This document shows, piece after piece, positions 1 to 8,689 of a stretch of 64,000 bases of DNA (position 1 is its first letter; every line of letters begins with the position of its first letter). A program made the position numbers and the translations under genes. The notes beneath the pieces were generated by a model that ran no database searches, was not told the origin of the DNA, and was given only the letters and a program-made list of their open reading frames with translations. This stretch comes from an uncultured Ruminococcus sp. (GTDB taxonomy: Bacteria; Bacillota; Clostridia; Oscillospirales; Ruminococcaceae), in contig NZ_CAKSNX010000001.1 in NCBI RefSeq assembly GCF_934476685.1, positions 506,655 through 570,654 on the forward strand, given 5' to 3'.

Positions 1-2396
1 TGTGCGGTCACATTTACATTTCCGCTGACTGTAATGTTAAGCTCACTGGAATTTTCGTCTGTTTCTTTGCCGTTTATCTTCCAGCCTGTGAAGATATATC
101 CGTCCTTAGGCTCTGCCGTAAGGGTAAGCCTGCCGCCGTCATAGTATGTTCCGCTGAAATCACTGCGTATCTCGCTGCCGTTCACAAGAACAGTTCCGCT
201 CAAAAAGTCCGCAGAGCGTATGCTCACCGTCCTGCGTTCGGAAACTGTGAACGCAGCCTCGACAGATTTCAGAATTGATCTCTGACGTTTGAAGAAAAAG
301 CTGTTCATACGATTTATCGCCTGATCGGTGGAGTTTTCAATGCTGTAATATGTGGGGAAACGCTTGAAATAGTTTTTCATTTCCTCATAGTATACGGATT
401 TGTATTGAGTGAGGTACTGCTTGTATGTTCCGTAGTCAAAATTTATATTCCTTATATCCATAAGCGAGGTAAGGAAAAGATCTTTAAATTCAGGGTTTTT
501 CAGCAGACTGTTTATTATCGAACCCAGCGGATAATTGTTCTTGCTTTCAAGGTAAGTGAAAATATCGGTCTGATCGTCTATATCGTTGTAATGCCATGCG
601 GAGGATTCTGTGTCGAACATAAAAAATCTCCACCTGCCGTCCGAATACCTGTTGCCCGATATAACGTTTCTTGTTTTCCAGCAGCCGTAGTTGTTCTGCG
701 GCCAGTCGTCATTATAAAGATATATTTCCGCCGCAATGTACTGAGCAAAGCTTTCCATATCCAGCATTGACTCAGCCTTTCGGTAATTTTCCTCCACGCT
801 CATATCGTTTTGAGCGATATAGTCACGCATCGAGTTGAAGCTAAGCTCGTCCGCAGGCTCGCCCTCTTCAAGATTGTCCGTCTTGTATATCACGACTTCA
901 CTTTCGGGAACACCGTAGTGATATTCAAAATAATCCGCCGTGTAATCCTCCTGAAGAGTGTAAAGTCCCCAGTATTCTCCGTCAATGAAAAGCACGCAGG
1001 CTCTTCCTGTCTGAGTGGAGAAATCCTTCTCGCTGACCATATCCTGAAACATTATATCTTTGAATTTGCAGTAGTTTGTGTCATTTCCGCCGTTTCGCAG
1101 AACTATGGTGTCAAAGCTGTCCATAACATTTCCATTGCTGTCGGTCAGACCGTCCCAGAAAGCGTAGTTGAACGAACCTTTGCCGTATTTGCTCCTTGCG
1201 AAAAATCTGAATGACTTCTGATATTCCGCCCTCGACCAGCCACCCTGTATCCTCATTCCTGCGTCCTGCGAAATTTTCAGACTGCCGTCGCTTTCAAAAA
1301 ATTCGATGTAACATTCACGCTCCCACTCCTTGCCTTTCTGATTGTAGTTGGCAGGGATAGCGCCGTTGTAGTAATGATTTGGATTTCTCTCGTAGTATTC
1401 TTCGTAAACTTCGCCTGTGCAGTATATTCCGCTTTCCTCATCATAAAGAGAATCGGGCGAGGTAACAACGGATATAACAGGCAGATCATTGTGATCCGCA
1501 GTAGTAAGTCCCACAAAATAAGCGGCGGTAGATACCTTTCCGTACTTTCCGTCCGAACTCTGAGCGCAGGCTCTTATAACCGTACCTTTGTCCACGTCCT
1601 CGTCCTCAGGCGGCCACGCACGTCCGGGGCGGAGATTGAGCTGGATATAGACAGGGTCATAGGAAGAGAGCCTGTTTTCTGTTCCGTTCATATTTTTTAT
1701 CTCAACTGCATCGCTGTAAGCTATCCTTGTGTCTGAACTGCGTGGATCTGTGCCGTCAAGAGTGTAGAAGATGTTCTGTCCCTCTGCGGCGGATATCTCA
1801 AGGGAAAATCCCTCAGCATAAAATCCGCTCTGCCTGCTGAAAACAGGGGTCGCACCCACCTGCACAGAGCTGTTTGCGCAGAGGGGAGTAGGCTCGGATA
1901 TATACATTTCTCCTCTGTCATTTTTAGAATATGAATATCCTTTTTCCATTTTGCAGACGTCGATCTTTTCGCAAACTGAAAAAGCGTAGTCAAGCTCTAT
2001 AACGCTGTCCTCAGCCTTGCTTATGCTGAAATCCACCGACGGCTGACTGCTGTCGGTAAATCCGTTTTTGGAACAGTAAATAAGGATATATTCTCCCGAT
2101 TTAACGGTGTAGTCGCCGATAGGCTGCTGCTCACCGCCGTTCTTGCGAAGGGAAAATCCGCTGAGCGAAACATCACGGGAAGTCGGATTGAATATCTCTA
2201 TCCAGTCGCAAAGTTCGCCGTCAGCGTCCCTAAACTGAGCGTCGGAAAAATTTCCGTCATTTGCCGTGCATATTTCGCTTATATATATCTTCGGAGGATA
2301 AAGAAAATACACCGCAAGAATTACCCCCGCAGCGAGCATAAAAAGGAGCAAAAATGCTGAAAACTTTTTAGTAAGCCGAATTTCATTTTTCAACAC
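1..2396 (-). CDS. CotH-kinase-family surface protein with lamin-tail domain (3' end outside window)
   Basis: The reading frame is open from a GTG at 2396 to the window edge, about 798 codons, and the C-terminus is missing. An N-terminal hydrophobic segment (residues ~11-32) suggests export or anchoring. Then come a lamin-tail-like domain (~35-130), a chitobiase-type C-terminal motif (IFYTLDGTDP), a CotH-like core (GMRIQGGWSRAEYQKSFR, then RRWRFFMFDTESS-type text) and, at the visible end, an InlB/Listeria-Bacteroides-type repeat (GYIFTGWKINGKE). CotH relatives include spore-coat protein kinases; in gut Firmicutes such long versions are usually extracellular proteins of unknown substrate. The GTG is chosen because GGAGGAG lies 8 nt upstream; a TTG at 2393 is the alternative. 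Transcribed from its own promoter, divergently from tRNA-Leu. Confidence 0.85.
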   Translation of the reverse strand, partial: MLKNEIRLTKKFSAFLLLFMLAAGVILAVYFLYPPKIYISEICTANDGNFSDAQFRDADGELCDWIEIFNPTSRDVSLSGFSLRKNGGEQQPIGDYTVKSGEYILIYCSKNGFTDSSQPSVDFSISKAEDSVIELDYAFSVCEKIDVCKMEKGYSYSKNDRGEMYISEPTPLCANSSVQVGATPVFSRQSGFYAEGFSLEISAAEGQNIFYTLDGTDPRSSDTRIAYSDAVEIKNMNGTENRLSSYDPVYIQLNLRPGRAWPPEDEDVDKGTVIRACAQSSDGKYGKVSTAAYFVGLTTADHNDLPVISVVTSPDSLYDEESGIYCTGEVYEEYYERNPNHYYNGAIPANYNQKGKEWERECYIEFFESDGSLKISQDAGMRIQGGWSRAEYQKSFRFFARSKYGKGSFNYAFWDGLTDSNGNVMDSFDTIVLRNGGNDTNYCKFKDIMFQDMVSEKDFSTQTGRACVLFIDGEYWGLYTLQEDYTADYFEYHYGVPESEVVIYKTDNLEEGEPADELSFNSMRDYIAQNDMSVEENYRKAESMLDMESFAQYIAAEIYLYNDDWPQNNYGCWKTRNVISGNRYSDGRWRFFMFDTESSAWHYNDIDDQTDIFTYLESKNNYPLGSIINSLLKNPEFKDLFLTSLMDIRNINFDYGTYKQYLTQYKSVYYEEMKNYFKRFPTYYSIENSTDQAINRMNSFFFKRQRSILKSVEAAFTVSERRTVSIRSADFLSGTVLVNGSEIRSDFSGTYYDGGRLTLTAEPKDGYIFTGWKINGKETDENSSELNITVSGNVNVTA

Positions 2397-2465
2397 TTTT
2401 CACACTCCTCCGAAATATTTTGCGTCATAAATACAGTATGCCCTATAATCAGCACACATATAATA

Positions 2466-2494
2466 ATTATACATATTTTAAGGTACATTGTCAA
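2466..2494 (-). promoter_or_regulatory. Sigma-A-type promoter of the CotH gene
   Basis: On the minus strand TTGACA (2494-2489) and TATAAT (2471-2466) are separated by exactly 17 nt, about 70 nt upstream of the GTG start. Both hexamers are perfect consensus. Confidence 0.8.
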
Positions 2495-2606
2495 CTGTCG
2501 GAATATGGGGGATAGGCATAGTTTTTGAAACTTTTTTTAAGGGGGAGATACAGACGGTTCGGCTTTTCAGATGAAATTAAAAAATGAAAAAATGTTGCTG
2601 CGGTAC

Positions 2607-2635
2607 TTGACAAGGCACACAATGTGTGCTATAAT
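2607..2635 (+). promoter_or_regulatory. Promoter of tRNA-Leu with a palindrome filling the spacer
   Basis: TTGACA (2607-2612) and TATAAT (2630-2635) are 17 nt apart. The spacer contains a perfect 15-bp interrupted palindrome, GCACACA-A-TGTGTGC (2615-2629), lying exactly between the two hexamers. That position would suit an operator, but no regulator is identifiable here. Confidence 0.75.
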
Positions 2636-2732
2636 ATTATTGTTGTTTTGAACAACATATGCGGAGCTACTTGTAAAAAAGTTCGCCTCGGTCTTGTATT
2701 TTCACCATGTAAAAATATGGAAATTCAACCTT

Positions 2733-2819
2733 GCAGGTATGGCGGAATCGGCAGACGCGCTAGCTTCAGGTGCTAGTGGGGGCAACCTCGTGGAAGTTCA
2801 AGTCTTCTTACCTGCACCA
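2733..2819 (+). tRNA. tRNA-Leu(CAG)
   Basis: Acceptor arms GCAGGTA and TACCTGC pair and the gene encodes its CCA. The anticodon stem CTAGC/GCTAG encloses the loop TTCAGGT, giving anticodon CAG. The long variable arm (class II, 87 nt) fits leucine. Confidence 0.93.
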
Positions 2820-2830
2820 AATATCTTATT

Positions 2831-2863
2831 ATCCGATATCAGTTCGCTGGTATCGGATTTTTT
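2831..2863 (+). terminator. Rho-independent terminator of tRNA-Leu
   Basis: The stem ATCCGATA/TATCGGAT with a 12-nt loop is followed by a T run, 11 nt after the tRNA end. Confidence 0.85.
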
Positions 2864-2916
2864 GTGTCTTTTACACTTTTCTACACCATAATTTTTCACA
2901 TCTCCCCCTAAACTCG

Positions 2917-2945
2917 TTGCAAAATATCTCGGTATGTGTTATAAT
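2917..2945 (+). promoter_or_regulatory. Promoter of the cysteine desulfurase-thiI unit
   Basis: TTGCAA (2917-2922) and TATAAT (2940-2945) are separated by 17 nt, about 40 nt before the TTG start codon. Confidence 0.7.
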
Positions 2946-2983
2946 AAAATGTGATACGATAAAATGTGAAAGGATCTGAGATA

Positions 2984-4117
2984 TTGGTTTATCTTGATAA
3001 CGCTGCTACCACAAAGCCTTGTGAGCAGGCTTGCGAGGCTGTTATGAAAGGACTTGAAACTTTCGGCAATCCCTCTTCTCTGCACAGAGCAGGTTTAGAG
3101 GCTGAACTGCTTGTGAGCGAGGCAAGGGAGTGTGTTGCGGACGCTCTCGGCTGTTCTGCCGATGAGATATATTTTACTTCCGGTGCGACGGAAAGCAACA
3201 ATACTGCTGTTTTCGGAGCATTCAAGGCGCAGGGCAAGAGAAAGCACCGTGCCGTTACAACCACCGTTGAACACCCTGCTGTGGCAAAGCCTTTTGACGA
3301 GCTTGAAAAGCTTGGCTGTGAGGTCATAAGGGTATCTCCGGACGAAAACGGAAGATTTTCCGCAAAGGATATATTTGACGCTGTGAATGATGATACGTTC
3401 CTTGTGTCGGCTATGCTGGTGAATAACGAAACGGGAGCAGTCCTGCCTGTTCAGAAAGCGTTTTCAATGATAAAGAAAAAATATCCCTCTGTTATAACCC
3501 ACTGCGACTGCGTTCAGGGATTTATGAAAACCCCTGTCAGCGTGAAAAAGCTCTGTGCTGATATGATATCCGTCAGCGGGCATAAGATATATGCGCCGAA
3601 GGGTATCGGTGTGCTGTATATCAGAAAGGGTCTGCATATCCCTGCGTATCTGCTGGGCGGCGGACAGGAAAAGGGTATGCGTTCTGGTACTGAGTCTGTT
3701 CCGCTTATCTGCGGATTCGGCGCAGCTGTAAAAATGCTCAAAGACAATATCCCTGCCAATCTCGCAAAGGTAAGAGAGCTTGAAAGCTATCTCTTTGAAA
3801 AATGCAGGGAAAACGGCGAGATAACTGTTAATTATTCGGGTGAGGATAAGCTGCCATATGTGAATAGTATCTCCGTCAAGGATCTTAAATCCGAGGTGCT
3901 GCTCCATTTCCTTGAAGAGAGGGGAGTGTATGTGTCAAGCGGTTCAGCCTGTTCCAAAGGAAAAAAGAGCGGAGTTTTGCAGGAATTTAAGATACCTGCC
4001 CGTGACCTTGATACAACTATCCGTGTAAGCTTCTCTGTGAACTCTCAGAAGAGTGACGTTGACGCTTTTATTGCCGCTGTGGAAGAGGCTCAGAAAAAGC
4101 TTGCAAGACTGAGATAG
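2984..4117 (+). CDS. Cysteine desulfurase (IscS/NifS family), probable sulfur donor for ThiI
   Basis: A PLP enzyme that removes sulfur from cysteine and carries it as a persulfide. Motifs in order: N-terminal YLDNAATT, TSGATESNN (~66-74), VEHPA (~95-99), the PLP lysine in SGHKIYAPKGIG (K201) and the catalytic cysteine in SSGSACSKG (C323). The length of 377 aa is slightly short for the family. The TTG start at 2984 is chosen because GAAAGGA lies 9 nt upstream and the protein then begins at the conserved YLDNAATT; an in-frame GTG at 2966 lacks a binding site. thiI follows 75 nt downstream, as in the nifZ-thiI pair of Bacillus subtilis, so a role in tRNA 4-thiouridine synthesis is more likely than general Fe-S assembly. 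The neighbourhood contains no iscU or sufU. Confidence 0.9.
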   Translation: MVYLDNAATTKPCEQACEAVMKGLETFGNPSSLHRAGLEAELLVSEARECVADALGCSADEIYFTSGATESNNTAVFGAFKAQGKRKHRAVTTTVEHPAVAKPFDELEKLGCEVIRVSPDENGRFSAKDIFDAVNDDTFLVSAMLVNNETGAVLPVQKAFSMIKKKYPSVITHCDCVQGFMKTPVSVKKLCADMISVSGHKIYAPKGIGVLYIRKGLHIPAYLLGGGQEKGMRSGTESVPLICGFGAAVKMLKDNIPANLAKVRELESYLFEKCRENGEITVNYSGEDKLPYVNSISVKDLKSEVLLHFLEERGVYVSSGSACSKGKKSGVLQEFKIPARDLDTTIRVSFSVNSQKSDVDAFIAAVEEAQKKLARLR

Positions 4118-4192
4118 TTCAAATTATTAAAATCTAAAAATCGAACAAACATTTTATACTATATTATATATAAGAGGAAAGGACGTTATCCG

Positions 4193-5368
4193 ATGAACGA
4201 AATTATTCTTTGCAAATATGGCGAGATCGCCCTCAAGGGTCTGAACAAAAGTACCTTTGAAAGTATGCTCGTTAAAACAATGAAGAGAAGATTGAGAAAT
4301 GCAGGTGAGTTCAGAATATCTAAATCGCAGTCAACACTGTATGTTGAACCTGTTAATGAGGAAAGCGACGTTGACGAGGCTGTGGACAGACTTTGTAAAA
4401 TATTCGGCATAGTAAAGATCTGCCGCTGCTGTGTGCTGGAAAAGGATATGAACGAGATACTCACAAAGTCCCTTGATTATATCGCAGACACAATGGAAAC
4501 TGTCAGAACTTTCAAAGTTGACGCAAAGCGTTCGGACAAGCGTTTCCCAATGAAGTCGCCTGAGATATGCGTTGAAATGGGCGGAGCGATACTTGAAAGA
4601 TTTCCGCACCTTAAAGTTGACGTTCATGACCCTGACGTTATCGTAACTGTGGAGATAAGAGAGGAAAAGGCTTACGTCCACGCAGGTCAGCTTGACGGCG
4701 CAGGCGGAATACCTGTGGGTTCAAGCGGAAAGGCTATGCTGCTGCTTTCAGGCGGAATAGATTCCCCTGTTGCAGGCTATATGATGGCAAGAAGAGGTGC
4801 GATAGTTGACGCTATACACTTTGAAGCACCGCCTTATACATCTGAAAGAGCAAGAATGAAGGTAGAAAAGCTTGCAAAGCTTATGACAGCGTACTGCGGC
4901 GATATAAGATTTTTCTGCGTTCCGTTCACAGAGATTCAGGAAACTCTCCGTGACAACTGCCCTGAGGAGCTTTTCACTATTCTGATGAGAAGACTTATGA
5001 TGGAGATAGCTCAGCGCATATGCAAAGCAGAGGACGTTCAGTCACTTGTAACAGGCGAGAGCCTCGGACAGGTTGCAAGCCAGACTATGTACGCTATGGT
5101 CTGTACAGACGCTGTTTGCAAAATGCCTGTGTTCCGCCCATGTATCGGTATGGACAAGTCGGAGATAGTGGAGATAGCTAGAAAGATAAATACCTTTGAA
5201 ACTTCTATCCTGCCTTATGAGGACTGCTGTACAGTATTCACTCCAAAGCACCCAAGAACACGTCCGACACTTGAAGAGGTGGAAAAGGCTCAGGCATCAT
5301 ATGACTTCGAGCCGCTCATTCAGAAAGCTGTTGAACAGACCAGAGTTGAGATAATTAAGAATTTCTGA
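4193..5368 (+). CDS. thiI: ThiI, tRNA 4-thiouridine synthase (no rhodanese domain)
   Basis: Adenylates uridine 8 of tRNA and inserts sulfur delivered by a cysteine desulfurase. An N-terminal ferredoxin-like region and THUMP domain (~1-165) precede an ATP-pyrophosphatase domain with the PP-loop SGGIDSPVAGYMM (~183-195). At 391 aa it lacks the C-terminal rhodanese domain of the longer Escherichia coli protein, the usual form in Firmicutes; sulfur is then thought to come directly from the dedicated desulfurase, here the gene upstream. The ATG at 4193 follows an AGAGGAAAGGA binding site. A rho-independent terminator lies about 100 nt downstream, so the pair forms one unit. Confidence 0.95.
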   Translation: MNEIILCKYGEIALKGLNKSTFESMLVKTMKRRLRNAGEFRISKSQSTLYVEPVNEESDVDEAVDRLCKIFGIVKICRCCVLEKDMNEILTKSLDYIADTMETVRTFKVDAKRSDKRFPMKSPEICVEMGGAILERFPHLKVDVHDPDVIVTVEIREEKAYVHAGQLDGAGGIPVGSSGKAMLLLSGGIDSPVAGYMMARRGAIVDAIHFEAPPYTSERARMKVEKLAKLMTAYCGDIRFFCVPFTEIQETLRDNCPEELFTILMRRLMMEIAQRICKAEDVQSLVTGESLGQVASQTMYAMVCTDAVCKMPVFRPCIGMDKSEIVEIARKINTFETSILPYEDCCTVFTPKHPRTRPTLEEVEKAQASYDFEPLIQKAVEQTRVEIIKNF

Positions 5369-5471
5369 ACTTGCTAATGGTTACAAACAAGTTACGGTGT
5401 TACCGATGCTTAAATTTTAAGTACGCTTTTTTGTACTTCAAATTTGTGCAGAATATGTTGATATATATCGA

Positions 5472-5497
5472 AAACCCCGATTTTTCGGGGCTTTCTT
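5472..5497 (+). terminator. Rho-independent terminator after thiI
   Basis: CCCCGA-TTTT-TCGGGG followed by CTTTCTT. The rest of the 5369-5697 gap is AT-rich and shows no further feature I can support. Confidence 0.8.
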
Positions 5498-5697
5498 ATG
5501 GCTTTGAAAGCTGAAAAGTATACACAATGTGCAGACAATGGTAACAAAAACGTAACATTTTAAGGGCTGAAAAAGGGATTTTTTAAGTTTCAAAAGTTCG
5601 TGAAATTAATTAAATGTTAATAATAGGGCGTTTTTTTATGTGCAATATATAAGTAAATGCCAAAGATATTGTAGTTAAATTTGCTGAAGGTGACAAA

Positions 5698-6201
5698 GTG
5701 GTAACAGAAAGTATTGACATAGTTACAAAAAGTGTAGTAAAATATATGTTAAAGAGCGGTCTTACTATGTGTACAGCCGAAAGCTGTACAGGCGGTATGC
5801 TTGCACAGACCATTACTTCTGTGGCAGGCGCTTCGGGAATGTTCCCAGGAGGGATATGCTCTTACTCAGAACGGATAAAAAAAGATGTTCTCGGCGTAAG
5901 TGAGAAAACGCTGGAAGAATATTCGGTCTATTCTATGCAGACCGCAAGTGAGATGAGCGCAGGTGCTTTAAAGCTTTTCGGCACTGACGCAGCGGTGGGC
6001 ATAACGGGTATCGCAGGTCCCGACGGCGGAACGGAGGACAAACCTGTGGGAACGGTGTACGTTTCGGTAAGGTACCATGAGAAAGAGATCGTCCGTGAAC
6101 TGAGATTGTATGAAGAATATGAAAATCTGACGAGAGAAAAAATACGTTTGCTGACGACGCTGAAAGCTCTGGAAATGACAGCCGAGCTTCTTGAGATCTG
6201 A
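5698..6201 (+). CDS. CinA C-terminal-domain amidase (PncC type)
   Basis: Stand-alone C-terminal domain of the CinA family, which deamidates nicotinamide mononucleotide in pyridine nucleotide recycling. The family signature TAESCTGG is at ~26-33, followed by GGICSYSERIKKDVLGV and GITGIAGPDGG. At 167 aa it matches stand-alone PncC proteins; the N-terminal molybdopterin-like CinA domain is absent. The GTG start follows GAAGGTGA at short distance. The sortase gene starts 17 nt after the stop, suggesting co-transcription, though no functional link is obvious. Confidence 0.9.
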   Translation: MVTESIDIVTKSVVKYMLKSGLTMCTAESCTGGMLAQTITSVAGASGMFPGGICSYSERIKKDVLGVSEKTLEEYSVYSMQTASEMSAGALKLFGTDAAVGITGIAGPDGGTEDKPVGTVYVSVRYHEKEIVRELRLYEEYENLTREKIRLLTTLKALEMTAELLEI

Positions 6202-6217
6202 AAGGCTGGTTTATAAA

Positions 6218-7291
6218 ATGGCAATGTCTAATGAAACGATGAACCTGACGGAAAGAGATACGTCGAACTTCTTTATCAGATTTGTAAAATACTTTATCCC
6301 GTGGAAAGGCGACCCGAAGGGCGAAGTAGTGAGAAAGATAATCTTTATGTTCTCTATCTTCCTCTTCTGCATATCGCTCAATCAGCTGAAGGAATTCCTT
6401 CAGGGCGACGAGGAAACACGTTCCTATATGCAGGACGTTATCGTCAAGTACGAACCCGATTTCAGCGACGATGTAAATTATGACAGCGTAAGCGGCGGGG
6501 ACGATGTGGATATAGCAAGTCCTGAAAGCTCTCAGAAAAACAGAGAGGTACAGGATTGGGCGAAAAAGCTCCTTAAAAAGAATGAGGACGTTGTGGGCTG
6601 GATAAAGATCCCCGGCTTCAAGGACTCAAACGGAAACGAGTATATAAATTACCCTGTTCTGCAGGGACCGGATAATAATTATTATCTGTATAAGAACCTC
6701 GACAAGCAGTACTATGAGTCAGGCAGTATATATGCCGACGCATGGGCGACCATAAATGCCGACGGACAGTCGGACAACATCACGATATTCGGACACCATA
6801 TGAGATATGTGGGAACTTCCTTCACTCATCTGGCTGAATATAAAAAAGGCGTGGATTTCCTCAAGGAATATCCTGTCATAGAATTTAATACTATATATGA
6901 GAATAACGTCAAATACGTTATCGTAAGCTGCTTTGTGGCGAATATCCATGAAAATCAGGACGACGGAAATCTGTTCGTCTACAACGGATACAGATACTTC
7001 GATGATGACGAGTATACTTTCGACGGCTGGTATGACGAGATAACAAAGCGTTCGTGGTACTCAAACGATATCGAATGTACGGCGCAGGACAAGTACATAA
7101 CTCTTTCGACCTGCTCCAACGAAACATCTTATCTGAGATGGGTAATAGTTGCAAAGAAGATGACTGCCGATGATAACCTTGACCATATAATAGATTCATA
7201 TAAGGACAAGGCTAACAAGGATATTTACTTCCCGAAGTGCTGGAGAAATATCTACGGCAACAACAAAAAGGATTTCGGCTGGGCATACTGA
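6218..7291 (+). CDS. srtB: Class B sortase
   Basis: Membrane-anchored transpeptidase that attaches surface proteins to the cell wall, or to each other, after cutting a C-terminal sorting signal. A single membrane segment (~39-57) is followed by an extracellular catalytic domain. The catalytic residues are visible: histidine in IFGHHMRYVG (H193 or H194), cysteine in YITLSTCSNE (C299) and arginine in LRWVIVAKK (R307). Class B is inferred from the long domain with the insertion before the cysteine and from the TLSTC form. The ATG at 6218 follows GAAAGG; an upstream TTG at 6191 would overlap the previous gene and lacks a site. I saw no protein with an obvious sorting signal in the window, so its substrate is unknown. 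Confidence 0.92.
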   Translation: MAMSNETMNLTERDTSNFFIRFVKYFIPWKGDPKGEVVRKIIFMFSIFLFCISLNQLKEFLQGDEETRSYMQDVIVKYEPDFSDDVNYDSVSGGDDVDIASPESSQKNREVQDWAKKLLKKNEDVVGWIKIPGFKDSNGNEYINYPVLQGPDNNYYLYKNLDKQYYESGSIYADAWATINADGQSDNITIFGHHMRYVGTSFTHLAEYKKGVDFLKEYPVIEFNTIYENNVKYVIVSCFVANIHENQDDGNLFVYNGYRYFDDDEYTFDGWYDEITKRSWYSNDIECTAQDKYITLSTCSNETSYLRWVIVAKKMTADDNLDHIIDSYKDKANKDIYFPKCWRNIYGNNKKDFGWAY

Positions 7292-7294
7292 GCC

Positions 7295-7397
7295 GAAGAT
7301 GATTTTGTTTATTACGCCGCTCTTTAAGGCGTAAAATATAAACTCTGTGATTACTCTCACGGTCACAGACAGACGGTCCTCAGGGCTGTCGGAAAGG
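7295..7397 (+). other. Structured 5' leader of the SH3b/SleB-like gene
   Basis: Three hairpins follow one another: TTACGCC/GGCGTAA (7312-7334), CTGTGA/TCACAG (near 7346-7369) and an imperfect GACGG/CTGTC stem (near 7373-7390) ending just before the GGAAAGG binding site. The first has no T run, so it is not a clear terminator. I do not recognise a known riboswitch class. Confidence 0.35.
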
Positions 7398-7401
7398 TAA
7401 T

Positions 7402-8532
7402 GTGATAAAAATGAAGCAGAAGAAAACTGTTGACGCAGGCAGCAAGGCTGCTAAGCCGTCTATCAGGAAAGTAGGAACAATGCTGGGAAGCGGCGCTCTG
7501 TGTGTGCTTACAATAGGTACGATAAGCGTTTGCGGACTTGTTAATCAGGCTCGCACCCCGAATGACAGCAAAGAGACAAAAGCTGCAGAAGTGACATCAA
7601 CTACAACCGTAACAGAGAGAACCGAAGATACTTACACCGCTCTTGACACAGTAGCATGGAGAAAGGCAAGTATCAATGAGTATGAACTTGCTCAGGTAGT
7701 AACAGATAAAGAAACTACCACAAAAAAGGCTTCCGAAACAACAAAGTCGGAGACCGCAGCTAAGGAAACCACCACATCGGCTAAGAAGGCTGATGAGAAG
7801 CTTGACAACGTAAAGATGCTTGCGACAGAGATAGTAAATCTCAGAGCTGAACCAAGCAAGAGCGCAGAGGTTCTGGCGACTCTTGACAGCGGAGATGATG
7901 TAACTGCAAGCGTAAAGACAGCTGACGGCTGGTATAAGGTAAATTACGGCGGCACCGAAGGCTACATAATGGCTGAGTTCCTTGAAAAAGCGCCGGCTGA
8001 AACAACAGCAGCAACTACCACAAAGAAGGCAGAAACAACAAAGGCTGCTGAAACAACAAAGAAGGCTGCTACGACAACAGCAAAGAAAACTACCACTACA
8101 AAAACTACAACTGCAGCAAAGGACAGCGACACATCTTCAGGCAAGTCTGTAATAAGCTATACAGATGATGAGTTTGAAATGCTCTGCTACGTTCTTCAGG
8201 GCGAAGTAGGAAACTGCTCAGAGGAAAGCAAGATCGCAGTTGCGAACGTTATAATCAACAGAGTAAAGTCAAGTGCATTCCCGAATACACTTTCAGGTGT
8301 GCTTACTGCTCCAAATCAGTTCACAGCCATTACAGGCTACTACAACCGCACAAAGACTCCTTCACAGAACACTATCGACTGTGCAAAGAGAGCACTTGAG
8401 GGCGAGGATAATTCAAACGGAGCTATCTTCTATTACGCACCTCAGTACTGCGGCGGATCAACAGCTGCATGGTTTGAAACTCTGAACTTCTGTTTTGAAC
8501 TTGACGGTCAGAGATATTTTAAGAACTGGTAA
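7402..8532 (+). CDS. Exported cell-wall hydrolase: SH3b domain plus SleB-like (Hydrolase_2) domain
   Basis: Likely binds and cleaves peptidoglycan outside the membrane. An N-terminal hydrophobic segment (~25-47) is followed by a Thr-rich linker, a bacterial SH3 domain (~133-195, containing NLRAEPSKSAEVL and GYIMAEFLE), a second Thr/Lys-rich linker of TTKKAETTK-type repeats, and a C-terminal domain (~250-376) with LCYVLQGEVGNCSEESK and VANVIINRVKS, typical of the SleB/CwlJ-type lytic family used in spore cortex lysis. SleB-like domains also occur in vegetative wall enzymes, so germination is not implied. The GTG at 7402 sits 4 nt after GGAAAGG; an ATG at 7411 is an alternative. Confidence 0.85.
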   Translation: MIKMKQKKTVDAGSKAAKPSIRKVGTMLGSGALCVLTIGTISVCGLVNQARTPNDSKETKAAEVTSTTTVTERTEDTYTALDTVAWRKASINEYELAQVVTDKETTTKKASETTKSETAAKETTTSAKKADEKLDNVKMLATEIVNLRAEPSKSAEVLATLDSGDDVTASVKTADGWYKVNYGGTEGYIMAEFLEKAPAETTAATTTKKAETTKAAETTKKAATTTAKKTTTTKTTTAAKDSDTSSGKSVISYTDDEFEMLCYVLQGEVGNCSEESKIAVANVIINRVKSSAFPNTLSGVLTAPNQFTAITGYYNRTKTPSQNTIDCAKRALEGEDNSNGAIFYYAPQYCGGSTAAWFETLNFCFELDGQRYFKNW

Positions 8533-8581
8533 AATAGTGAAAAAAGCTTATGCCGTAAACATGAAAATTGTTTAGGTCTAC

Positions 8582-8623
8582 AAAAAGTCGGGACATTGCT
8601 ATCATATGTCTTGACTTTTTTTT
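8582..8623 (+). terminator. Rho-independent terminator
   Basis: An AAAGTCGGGACA arm pairs (with two G-T pairs) to TGTCTTGACTTT and is followed by a run of eight T. Confidence 0.8.
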
Positions 8624-8689
8624 ATGATTTGATAAACTAATAGTATGTATGAATTGTAAATCTTATGGTATAAATTGGGGACTGTGAAT

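Noticed and set aside
405..1736. Several plus-strand frames of 60-134 codons
   Set aside because: They lie opposite the continuous minus-strand CotH frame, which has domain motifs, promoter and ribosome binding site; these are antisense shadows.
7962..8144. Valine-rich minus-strand frame
   Set aside because: It is the antisense of the Thr/Lys-rich linker repeats of the wall hydrolase, a compositional artefact.
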